Part shown: positions 39,801 to 51,276 of the stretch, piece after piece
How positions within the stretch are numbered: position 1 is the stretch's first letter
Layout of the letters: each line of letters starts with the position of its first letter
The notes under the pieces: model-generated
The model's input: the letters and a program-made list of their open reading frames with translations, nothing else
The model's database searches: none
What the model was told of the DNA's origin: nothing
Program-made: the position numbers and the translations under genes
NCBI GenBank assembly: GCA_000727475.1
Contig: KL647304.1
Span: forward strand, 536,272-600,271
DNA length: 64,000 bases
Direction of reading: 5' to 3'
Source: Sarcocystis neurona
Taxonomy: Eukaryota; Apicomplexa; Conoidasida; Eucoccidiorida; Sarcocystidae

Positions 39801-42800
39801 TGCATATATGTATACGTATGTATGTACAGACAAGTATCTATATTTGGTCTTACATCCAAGTACTTCCTCTCTCTCTATATATATATATATGTATACATAT
39901 GCATATATGTATACGTATGTATGTACAGACAAGTATCTATATTTGGCCTTAGATCCAAGTACTTTCTCTATCTCATATATATATATATATATATAAAGAG
40001 AGACGTACGTACGGCCACGTGTTTACACGTTTGAAAATGGGCGTTGCATGCCCGCATGAAGAAAGCATTTTCTCGGGTGGAGAACGGAGAACCTCTGGCG
40101 CACAACGTCTTCTAATATATACATGCATAGGTACATACTCACATCAATCTACGTACATATACATATACACGTATATACATGTACATACTAGCAATGACAA
40201 GAGTTCGCCTGCGGATGTATATAGCAAGAGGTATTGATGAAGAACGCATATTCGAACTTTGTTTCGTCCATTAGTGTCGCTGTACGATATAAATATATAT
40301 ATACATATATATGCACGGGCACACCGCTCACCCCTATATATCTATATATATATGTATATATATGTGTAAGTATGTGAATGTATGAGAATTTCTGTAAATA
40401 TGTGGTAGAACTTCGGCTGTACAAGCTAAGAATTCATACATACATATATATATATATACAGGTGTATGTGCGTGTACGTGGACGCTGCCCTCTCAAGCGA
40501 TACACACATCTATGTGCAGAGGCACTACGTCTTTTACACGTATCCCGTATAAATAAATACGTATTTGTATGAAGTGATGTGTACGCATGCAGAGACATAG
40601 GCAGAAAGAGGAAGACAGAAATATGCCCGTGCTACATTTATGTCATACATGTAGCTGTATTCACGAAAAGAGACGTATATACATACACGAATATAAAAGA
40701 GAGGGAGCACTACGCCAACACTATATATACTACATATATTAGATATACACAAACATCAGAAGACAGCCATATATAGAGAGAGAAGAAAGAAAAGGGTATG
40801 TCTTACAGGCTCAGAGAGCGGCTGACAACCTCCAAGGACGGCCTGCGCTGAGACAGTTCTATTATCTCCTCCGACTTCGGCTGCTCTTCCCCTGCTGCTT
40901 CGAGCACGTGAAGTGCCGACTTGTCGGTGTGTAAAGGCTGCACCACCGCCACGGCCACAGCAGCAGCAGAAGGCCAGCAACAGCAGGGAAAGCAGCATAT
41001 ACCCCAGCCGCAGCACCGGGGGCGACACGCCACAAGCAGGAGCAGCTGGGGAGTAACGGAGAGAAAAAGGAGACACAGCAGCAGCAGCACCGAGCAGAGG
41101 AATCAGCAGCAGCGGCAGTGCGCAGAGGAAGCAGCAGGAACGAACAGAAGACGACGCAGCAGCAGCAGCAGCGAGCAGAGGCAGCAGCAGCAGAGGACAA
41201 AGGCGTGAAAAACTAGCAGCACAGAGTAGTGGCTGCCTAGAGTATCCTCGCGCGTGCCGTAGAAAAGAGCGGGAGACGAGCGGGGGGCAGCAGAGGTGGC
41301 ACTCAAGCATGCAGCACGAGCAACGCAGAAGCTCTAAGGAGTAGCTGTATATACACACGACGCCACACACACATACCTAGACACAGCATCCACGTATACA
41401 TGTGTGTATGTGTACGGATATTTGCATGTCTATATATGTGTATACGTATATGTATGTCCTGAGGGGAGTCCACACCTATATTTGTACACACATACATAGA
41501 GGACGACAGCAGAGGTCGAGAGATCAGAGCAGCGGCAGTGGCAGAAGTGCAGCGACAGCAGAAAGAAAACAGCAGCGAGGAGAGAGCACCGGGGATGCAG
41601 ACTATCGACGCAAAAGGAAGCCAGCAGGATATCCAGTGGCTGCAGCGCCGACGCAGCAAAGCAGATGCTTGCAACGAAGCGAGAAAGTACACAGCAGCCG
41701 CGTGACAGCAGAGCCACGAGAGCAGCGGCAGAGGGACGACGTGGGCAGCAGTAGCCGCAGGGACGCAGCATTTCAGCCCTCGCAGCAGCAAACCCCCCAG
41801 CAGCCGGCAGCAGCACGGCGACCGCCGGGCGACACCCCGCTAGTACAAGAGCCAAGCACGTGCGCAGCAGTATGCCGTCGTGGACCAGCAAAGCCACTGT
41901 AGTCGCACAGCCAGCGGCAGCAGGAGGACACCAGCAGCAGCAACAGGACAGCAGCAGCAGCAGGACAGCAACAGCAGCAGGACAGCAACAGTAGCAGCAG
42001 CCGAAGAGCAGCAAGAGAGCAGCCGCAGCAGAGCAGGAGGAGGAGGGCGGGGCGTGCGAGTAGGAGCGGAGCAAGTGCAGCAGAAGCCGCGGGGCGAATT
42101 CGCTGAGCTGCATCTCTTTCCGGAGGAACGACTCACTGCCACAACATATTTTATCGTTGGCTGCTGGGGACTGTCCCCGCAGAGAGCAAAGGAAGAAGAA
42201 CTACTCCTCGCTGCAGTTCCAACATCTTTTGTCGGCTGGCTGCTGGGAGCTGCTCTGTACTCCTCACAAGAACAACGCATTGGTCGGCTGCCTGCTGCGA
42301 CTGGCTCTCCTAAGAGCCAAGGAAGAAGAAGTGCCACTTACCGCAACAGCGTGCTGTTCGGCTGGCTCCTGGGCGATGGTGAGGACGAGAATGCCAGAAA
42401 CGCAGATGACGAGCCCGAGGCAGAAGGCCGGCCAGTTCGTAGGAATTTCGTGGAGGACCAGGATCGACCCGATAGTGCCCGCCGCCACTAGGCAGCTGTT
42501 GATCGTCGGGACGACGTACACGGCCTCGTATCTGCGTCACAGACGACGACGAAAAAGAAGCAGCAGCGAGTCGAAGAGGATGCGGCGAGAAAAAAAACGA
42601 AGAAGACGCAGAGGACGAGACCGGAGAGAAGCGGAAGGGCGGCGAGGGCCGGAGAAGACAGAGACGGGGCAGCAGATAAAACCGGGGGAAACGCAGAGAG
42701 GGAAAGGAGAAGGAGGAGAACCGAAAAAAGAAGAAAAGGAAGAAAGGAAAAGACAGAAAAAGGAAAATGATGGAGACGAAGAGGAGAGAAGAAGACGGGA

Positions 42801-43376
42801 GGACGACGCGCGGAGTGGCGAAGCAGCATGCGGCAGAAGAGGCGCTTAGAAGAGAGGAGGACTAGAGCAGCAGGGGACGCCACCAGCAGGGACTGTAGAA
42901 CTGCAGCAGCAGCAGCCACGGATGTCGCCCCTTCACAGCAGCAACAGCTTCAAAGCAGCAGAGGAAAAGAAAAAGTTGTTTGGCGGCAGAAGCAGCAGCA
43001 GCAGGTGCCGCAGGGGCACAGCCGGACAGCAACAGCAGAGACTCAGAGAGGAAGTCCGGGCGCGGAAGCAGCAGCAGGCAGGCAACATCCGCAGCAGGGG
43101 GACGGCAACAACAGCGGGCCAGCAGCAGCAGTGGCCAAATTTTTGAGGAGCACCAGCAGACCCAGGCAGCAGCAGCCGTCGCCGCCGACGCACTGGCAGT
43201 GGCACGAGCCCCACGTCTGCAGGCAGGCGCACACCGAGCACAAAAAGTAACAGCAGCAGCAGTCACCCGAGACCGTCACACCCGCAACAGTAGCACCGGA
43301 AAAAAGAGGAAGGCAAGAGCAGCAGCAGCACTGCAGTAACAGCAGCACCGAGCGGCACCAGCCGCAGCAGCGGCAC

Positions 43377-43408
<32 letters not shown>

Positions 43409-46400
43409 AAGTACCTGCGAAGAGCGATATTCAAGAAGACCAGCTGCGAAACGGCGAGGATGACGATGCAGATGGTGACCACGTACGTCCTCCAGCTGCA
43501 GCAGCAACAACACGGCGACAGCAGCGGCAGCATTACAGCAGCAGCAGAGCACCAGCAGGTGCAGCAGCAGCAGGTGCAGCAGCAGCAGAAGCAGCAGCAG
43601 CAGGTGCAGCAGCAGCAGAAGCAGCAGCAGCAGTCAGACAGCAGCAGCAGAGCAAAACCAGCACCACAGCAGCAAAACAGCAGCAGCAGCAGCACAGCGC
43701 CAACATCAAAACAGCGGCGGCAACAGCAGCTCCTCTGCTGATCTCTCGCAGGAGCCCCACGGTGTCCACTGGCGACATACATCGGCGTGCATAAATATTT
43801 ATGAGGCAAATGTACGCAGAGCTGTATGTGCGTACGTTGTCGCTTCTCTTCTCTCTTTCTCTCTATCTCTCTCCGATTCTTTCCATATAAACATTTCTAT
43901 ACTTTGGTGATAGAAATGTACGTACTTAGACACACACACACACACAGAGCAGACGCGTATACGTATCCTGGCTAGTCCATATACATATATATATATACAT
44001 ATGAGTACGGACTGAGGTAAGAGATGCGGCCTACCCGGGCTCACTGTTACAGCAGCAGCAGCAGCGAGGCCTCCAGGGACGCGTGGACTTGCGTGCGCGG
44101 AGTAACAGCAGCAGACTTTCACTTGTTCCACCGGCCGGAGCGCCAGCGAGACACACACACACACGAAATTCATCAACGGGGCGAAGAAGTCTGCAGCGCG
44201 CATGTATTATCCTCGCGCTCAACAACATGCAGTCTTCCACACACGCATGCAGTTGCAGAGCTGCACGGCGCCGCACGTCTACCACAGAGGCGTGCAGGCA
44301 CGAGCATTCTACTTCGTCGCAGGATCTCCATATGAATCCATATCTATATATAAGTGCTTGTAGACATGTACTCAAATACATCTGAACCTCCACATACATG
44401 TTTATGTACGTTTGTAGACACGGGATTATATACACGTGAAACCGCACGTATACATATGTGTCTGCAGAGGTTTGTAGACATGTGATTACAGACGTGAACC
44501 TTCACAGACACACGTGTATGTTTGTAGACACGCAATTGTGTATCTACACCTATATACATATATACATATAGATATTCACATACATATTCACACACACCCA
44601 TCCATATATATATACGCCATCGCAAAGAGAGGAGCTGCTGCACCATCTAAACCTACATACACACATACATACAAATATATACTCACACGCGTACTTTAAA
44701 CGTACATACATATATACAAATAGATATTCACATACGTGCTTACACATGTGTATATATATGAGCGCGACCGCGATGAGACAGCGGCCGCTGTACAATATAA
44801 CAATAGCCCTCGCAGCATCGCAGCATCAACGAGTACTACCAGCAGCACGTATCCACATATATATATGTGTATCATATCTGTGATATTGCAACACATATAT
44901 AGGCATGTGCGTGTATATATGTATATAATATATACGTATCATGTATGTATGCAGACGTGACAATATATATGAACCTGCACGTAAGTGTGTCTGCACACAT
45001 GGATATATATACATGCAGATATGTACAGATGTGATTGCATATATGTGGACTACACAAGAGGGTATACATACACACATACATACATACATAAATACATAAA
45101 TACATATATATATATACATCGGGTGACGCGCAGATTTACTTGTGAACGCAAAACCTGCAAATATATATATAAAGAAAAGAGTGGCTACTATTACCTTACA
45201 CATGGTGGCTAATCTGGGGCGGCGGCAACAAAGACAAGCTTCGCTCCAGAGTTGCTCTGCGAAGGACATCTACGTATGCGCAGCAGTGCCACGACAGGCG
45301 ATTCTGCGCGCGCGTGTTTGTAGATATGCATGCATGCAGAGAGGAGGACAAGAAAAGAGAGAGATACAGAGGATGACACGCATATACATATATGACAGGC
45401 GTTTATATACATATACAGAGGTGCGTACGCAATTGATTCGCTTGCATGTGAAGTAAAAGAAATATAGATACATACAGACATCTATACGCAGACGTTTACT
45501 CGCATATGTGTACGAATATATAGATATAGATGTACGGATGGATATGTAAAGACAGATATGTACATACGTATACGAACATGCGTATCACTGGGTGGACATA
45601 TACATATATATATAAATGTATGTACGTACTTGCCAAAAACAGATGTGTTTCCGCTGAAGACCTGCACAACAATTATCGTGAAGAATTTTAAAGCGACGTT
45701 CGTGTTCCCCCCGAGGAACCCGGACGCTAGTGCCGTGGCCAGTCGCTGCAGCAACAGCAGCAAATTAAAAGCAGCAGCACTCCCGCAAGGGCATCATACT
45801 CCACAGGCTCAGTCGCAGTATCACACGGCCGCAGCAGCATCGCGCCAGGCAGAGCAGCAACAACAACGGCAGCACCAGCAGCATTCGCAGCAGTAGCCAA
45901 AGGGTCGAAAGTTGCAGTGACACTATCAGACGAGTGCACCAGCAAGACGCCGCGCGCAGCAGCTGCACGGCCGGAAGCACTAGCAGCCGGAAGCACCAGC
46001 AGCGCAACACGGGGAGCGACAGGACGAGAAAAAACAAAGCAGCAACACCAGAAGCAGCAGAACCAGCAGCACAAGCACCGCTTCACGTTGCGGCAGCGCA
46101 GTCCATACAACCGAAGCAGCACTGCCAGCAGGAGCGTCAGCCGCAGGAGCGTCAGCCGCAGGAGCGTCAGCCGCAGGAGCGTCAGCAGCAGGAGCGTCAG
46201 CAGCAGGAGAGTTCGCAGCAGGAGCGTCAGCAGCAGGAGAGTTCGCAGCAGGAGCGTCAGCAGCAGAAGTGTCCGCAGCAGGAGCGTCAGGAGCCGCACG
46301 TGTGTCAGGTCGGAGCGGCAAAATGGCTGTGGGAGGCAGCGACAGCTGCGGCAGCAGGAGAGTTAGCAGCACGTGAGCAGAAAAACACCACAAACCGCAG

Positions 46401-49400
46401 CAGTCGCAGCAACGCCAACACCCGTGCAGCAGCAGCGCTACTCCACCAGCGGATACTCGCTCGGGCGAACAACGGCTGTGGCAGAGTAGTCTGCTCCGCG
46501 CAGGACGAAGCAGCAACACGAGCACCAGCAACAACGCCAACAGCAGTAGCCGCCGTCCGGCACACACGGCAGCAGCAACTACAGCAGCAGCAGCGGCCGT
46601 AGCAGCACCACCAGCAGCAACTACGACAGTACCACCAATGGGGCAGTGGCAGCAACGGCCGCACTAGCAGAAAGAGCAAGAATACTCGCACCAGTTGCAG
46701 GAGAACCAGCATCAGCAACAGCAGGCGCTGCAGTAGAAGCAGCAGGAGGAGCAGCGGCACAAGCAACAGCAGTTACAACACTCGCGGTAGCAGCAGCAGC
46801 AGCAGCGCCAAGTGCTGTGGCAGTACTTCAAAGAATAGAAGCGGTGACAGCAGCAGCAGAAGTGGCGCCAATAGCTGAGGTAGCAATAGCGGCAGTAGCA
46901 ATAGCGGCAACAATACCAGCAGCAGCAGCAGTAGCTGTAATAGCGGTAGCAGCAGCACCACCACTAGCAGCAGTTATAGTAGCAGCACTAGTTACAAAAT
47001 GCTGCAGCTGCATAAACAGCGGCAGCACCAGCAGCTAAAGCAGTAGTAGCAACAGCAGCAGCAGCACCAGTAGTCGCAGTAGCAGTCATAGCAGTACCAC
47101 TAGTAGCAGCAATACCAGTAGCACCCATGCAATGGCAGCAGCAACACGTGCAGCAGCATCCGCAGCAGCACAGGAGGCGCACTAGTATCACCAGACAAAG
47201 CAGCCGCCACACAGTAGCCGTGCTCCGAGCAACAGCAGCAGCAATAGCAGTGAATCAACAGTAGCAGTCGAAAGTGCCGCAGCAACAGCAGGAAGAGTAG
47301 CTGCTGGAGCAGCAGCAGCAGGTGCAGCAGCAGCAGCAGGTGCAGCCGCAGCAGCAGCAGCAGGTGCAGCAGCAGCAGGTGCAGCAGCAGCAGAAGCAGC
47401 AGCAGCAGGTGCAGCAGCAGCAGGTGCAGCAGCAGCAGGAGCAGCAGGACCAGAAGAGGACACACCAGCACAAGAGTGCTTACAGTCAGAAAGACGCAAG
47501 CGCAGTAGCGGTAGTCGTTGTCGGTCGGAAGGACATATTACCTTGATAGAATAATCCCAGTGTCCGAAGGAGCAGGGGTAAAGTGAGAAGACAGCTAGAA
47601 GAATGATAATAAGAATGGCACCCGAGACGACGATATAGACGATCGCTTTTGCAGAACGTGCGTAGGCGTCGAAGTCGTCAATGCCGCCGATGTTCGCTCC
47701 CTTGCTGCTGAAGCAGACAATCAAAATCACGCCGACGACGATGCCCACAGACCCCACTACCTGCCAGAAGCTCATTGGCTCCTTCAGCCAGAAGTGAGCG
47801 ATCAGCACTGCCCAGAAGATGTGCACGCCTGCAAACGGCGTGACGATCGACTGCATGCGCAGGAACAGCAACAGCAGGGCAGCACAAGCAGCAGCAGCAG
47901 CAACTTCACCACCTCCGTCCGCAGCGACACCAGCGGCTGCAACACAACAGCTGTCGACGCAGCAGCAACAGGGACAACAGCAGAAGCAGCGGCAGCAACG
48001 GCAGCAGCAGCAGTACCCGCAACAGCAGCAGTAGGACCGGCCTCGCAGCGAGAGGGTAGCCGACAACGCGTCAAAAATACAGCAGCAGCACAGCCGCATC
48101 GCAATGAGAGAGTGGGACGCATGCAGTTGAACACAGCAGCAGCGCTAGCGTCAGAGAGCGAGGGACAGCGAAACAGATAGCGACGGATGCCGCTGGCAGA
48201 ACGAGGATCACCCGCACACACGTGGAGAACACAGAGAGGGTCGTTTTTTTCTCCTAATACATACAAACGGAGATCGAATCATGCAGGCACGTGTGTGCGT
48301 CGCACGAGGTGGAGCGCACCCCAAGACCAAGAAACAGCAGGCGCACTGTTCCTAGTGAACACGCCGAGGCAGCTGTCGCACCACTCCCCTCATATATACG
48401 CATATACATGTACAAACATGGACCTACACATGGACACACATACACACCCGAAGCCCGTATAATTCAGGAAGCACTCTGAACGCTGCCTCGGTTGAGTTTT
48501 CCACTCGTGCATGCACGCAGGTGTCCTTGCAGACATACCGTCATCCCACGAGGTATACAGGCGTAGGCAGGGGCGGCCCGAGCAGCAGCAGCAGCAAGAA
48601 TGGTTTCTTTGCGACGCGCTCCACCAGTCGAAAATAAGGAGATGCGTACGCCCCAGAGATGACAGGCAGCGGCTCGAGGGCCTGCGGGTGGGTGGTGTGT
48701 CTACCGGCAGACTCACAAACAAAATTCCTGGGAGCTGCGCCGATGCATGAGCTGCAGCAGCAGCAGCAGCCACGGGAATGTCCGTGTCTGCGTCTCTACA
48801 CAAGGCATGCAGGCGCGCGCACGTGCAGCGCGAGAGAAAGAGAGGGAAACATGCAGACCAGCACAACGCTACATCCCCGCGTTGTGTGCGTATAAAGACG
48901 GCGCGGGTTCGAAGAACGGCAACGGACGCAAGACAGAACGCGAAGAGTTGTCCACGTGGACTGCACCCCTCCCCGCCTTCAAGACACGTATCTATGCGTG
49001 TGAAGGCAGTGCTGGCTAAACAGACAGAGGCAGAAAGTCGTCAGTTTCCGCGCGCCAGCACGCAGACACACACACCTACACATGTACACGCGGCCCCGCA
49101 CCAAGCACGTAGAAAGACAAACCTACAAATATACACAGCCCCTCCCAAATCTATAGATACATACCTACACATATAAACGCGCCCCCGCCTCACATGTATA
49201 GATATGTACCTGCAGATATAAACGCGCCCGCTTCACACGCGTACACACATACCCACACACGTACGCGCGCTCCCCCCAGCACGTATAGATATACAGCCAC
49301 ACACATGTACACGTGCGCTTCTCCCTTCCGCGTACCGATATACACCTACACATATATGGACCAACACGCGGTCGTTACCCTTTCGGGCGTAGATATATAT

Positions 49401-51276
49401 ACACACCTACACACATATACACGAGTAGGGTTTCATGCACGCGAACGGAGAGACACACGTGCAGCAGGGCGTCCCGGCAACTTCCCAGCCGGCCGTTCCG
49501 CAGGACAACGCCCGGCGTATAGACACGCATACCTACAGACAGACACGCACCCCGACCCGCCCGCCCCACACACATATTATATATATGTATATATGCGAGC
49601 CGCACCTTGCCGTGACTTGTCTCAGCAGCTCGGGCGTCTGCGGCTGAATAAACACACCTGTGCCTCCCCACAGCTTTGTGCACGGAAGACAGGCAGCAGG
49701 GCAGATAGGGAAGAAGGACGCGCAGAGGGGCACGCATGCACAGCGGAGGGCGACGTCTGCAGGCAGAGCGGTTGGTGTGTATATCTCGTCGGGGACGAAA
49801 GTACAAAGAACGGCGCAACAGCAGAGAAGCAGCGGCTGCAGCAGCTGACCGAAGGCGCGAAGAGGAGGCCAAGAAAGGTGAAGAAGGGATCCATCACAAC
49901 GGTAAGGAAGATGCCGATGACGAAGAGCGGCGTGCGCAGCATCGTCCGCGGCTTCGCCGAGTCCCCGGCCTCCACGTACGAGCGCCGTACCATCGTGTCT
50001 GCATGCAGCAGCGCACACGCAGCCCGAACCCACCGCACCCGACCTGCACACGCCTGCGCCCTTTTACGCGTGTCCCACACCCACACGCGGGCAGCAGAGA
50101 GGCCTGCGCCCATTCATCGAGGGAGAATCGAACAAATTAACAGCATGTACGAATGTAGTTGCGTACACGTATATGGCTAGGTGATGTGTGACACATGTCC
50201 AGCCAGACACGAGTCATCACCCCGTCTGGGCGCCAAGGACGTCCGCTCACAAAGACGTGTATGCCTGTGTCTGGACATGCGCGCGATATTAGACGTACGC
50301 GCATATATATTTATTGACCACCAGACCTAACAACCGAAAGAGAAGTAGCAGCAAGTTTATCCACACGTATATACGCACGTGTCTACATGTGTGTATGTGT
50401 GTAGCTCTCCTTGATTGGTAAACGCTGCGTAGATTTACAAACGTTGTCCCCAAGTGGACTAGACCTTATATGTGCGGAGAGATGTGCGTGCTCTCTATAC
50501 GCGTGTCTAGACACTCGCATATGTCTAGATGTGTGTATCTGTCCACACGGGTTGTCGAGGTATGTGTGTCTGTCCTCGACCTTTACGGGTTGTATAGACC
50601 AGATGTAGACACGCTGCCGTGTCTACTCGGTTCAACCGACTTGTGCAGATAGTCCGCGCGTGCATGGGCAGCGACAGACGCAAACCGGCCTCCCACCCAC
50701 CACCACGAGGCAGCCACTCTGCCCGCCCAAAGTGTGACCTACACACTATTATCGACTAACACATTAGCACGTCTTCCCAGACGGAGAACGACTACACATG
50801 CCACTATACAGACTTCCACGGGGGTGTGTATAAGTGTGTGTGTGTGTACTACATTTATATCTGTTGTTAGAATACACATATATCTCTATATCTATATATA
50901 TGTACGTATAGTAGACTATAAATATACATATATATACATATATATATGTTACTATATATATATATGTATGTAGGTCCGCTGGTGTGCACAGAGAGACAAA
51001 TGGAATATGTAGCTTTGATGAGTGTTCACTTTCCCACATGTGTAGGGAGAAACAGATGGAATGTATCATCACTATATATATATATATATATGCTTTTCAA
51101 CAGGAACGTAGAGAGAGACACATCATGTGAGTATTCGTGTCAGGTGCAGTCGACATCGCTTTCGGTTGATAAATGCAGGGCACAGACGTGGAAGACTCAC
51201 CTCCCATGGCGCCTCCTAACGAGCCGATGAAGACGATAACTACGCCTACGTACCACAGGTGGCTTAGTTCTCCCAT
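36875..51276 (-). CDS. NIPA-like (DMT superfamily, Mg2+ transporter type) membrane protein
   Basis: Nine exons join in phase to 1968 bases (655 aa plus stop): 51276-51201, 49998-49850, 47850-47542, 45745-45630, 43495-43415, 42531-42342, 40937-40807, 39024-38924, 37689-36875. The ATG at 51276 is the only ATG in its open stretch. Residues 1-300 have about nine hydrophobic segments with NIPA landmarks: GSLGGAMG at the start, LLFAPSSIVTPFAGVH (family FAPxSxVxPxGA), a loop before residue 145, then YEAVYVVPTINSC and TIGSILVLHEIP (family YxxSLIxSxxY and GxIFYxE positions). NIPA proteins sit in plasma or endosomal membranes and are linked to Mg2+ transport; the substrate here is inferred. From about 300 to 655 a non-family tail is charged, then Ala/Ser/Pro/Gln-rich. 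The exon 2 donor (gtcagc) is weak. The 3' end is taken at TAA 36875-36877; a donor-like gtaacg overlaps it, so a further exon is possible. Confidence 0.9.
37690..38430. repeat. CAG-family tract in the last intron of the NIPA-like gene
   Basis: CAG/GCA/AGC triplets on the plus strand (CTG on the sense strand) fill most of the intron 38923-37690. They run up to the last acceptor, whose sense sequence is (ctg)n cttgtag. At the exon border the polarity inverts: the exon itself has CAG on the sense strand. Confidence 0.85.
39490..40010. repeat. minisatellite of about 87-bp units with TA runs
   Basis: Four to five diverged units, each with a gtatgtacagacaagtatct-like core, a catccaagtacttcctctct-like segment and a TATATA run. 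The last two units are nearly identical. It lies in the NIPA-like intron 40806-39025. Confidence 0.85.
40115..40480. repeat. TATACATA microsatellite in the same NIPA-like intron
   Basis: TATATACATATATATG words interspersed with unique sequence; no coding signal. Confidence 0.7.
41080..42060. repeat. CAG-family tracts in NIPA-like intron 6
   Basis: Clusters of CAG/GCA triplets on plus at 41080-41210, 41500-41570, 41780-42040 inside the intron 42341-40938, with a short TATATG run near 41430. CTG on the sense strand. Confidence 0.75.
43345..43730. repeat. CAG tract with 15-bp caggtgcagcagcag units in NIPA-like intron 4
   Basis: Nearly pure CAG family on plus, with a caggtgcagcagcag motif repeated at 43555-43615. 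It brackets exon 5 (43495-43415) on both sides. Confidence 0.85.
44340..45130. repeat. TA/CA microsatellite block in NIPA-like intron 4
   Basis: Degenerate cacatacatgtttatgta-type units of roughly 60 bases with TATATACATA runs, plus a short unique insertion near 44625-44660 and 44760-44850. Confidence 0.75.
46126..46290. repeat. 15-bp minisatellite, eleven units
   Basis: Exactly eleven 15-base units of consensus cagcaggagcgtcag, with variants ccgcaggagcgtcag and cagcaggagagttcg. It is embedded in CAG-rich sequence in the NIPA-like intron 47541-45746. Confidence 0.93.
47290..47450. repeat. CAG tract with 15-bp caggtgcagcagcag units in NIPA-like intron 3
   Basis: The same 15-base motif and interruption pattern as at 43555-43615, about 3.7 kb away in a different intron of the same gene. 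Confidence 0.88.
49060..49610. repeat. degenerate CACATATA/CGCGCCC repeat in NIPA-like intron 2
   Basis: Units of roughly 60 bases combine acacctacacatataaacgcgcc with tatagatatgtacc-type words for about 500 bases, within the intron 49849-47851. Confidence 0.75.
50850..51095. repeat. TA microsatellite next to NIPA-like exon 1
   Basis: TATATATATA and ATACATATATATG runs at 50865-50970 and 51070-51090, in the first NIPA-like intron (51200-49999). Confidence 0.75.
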
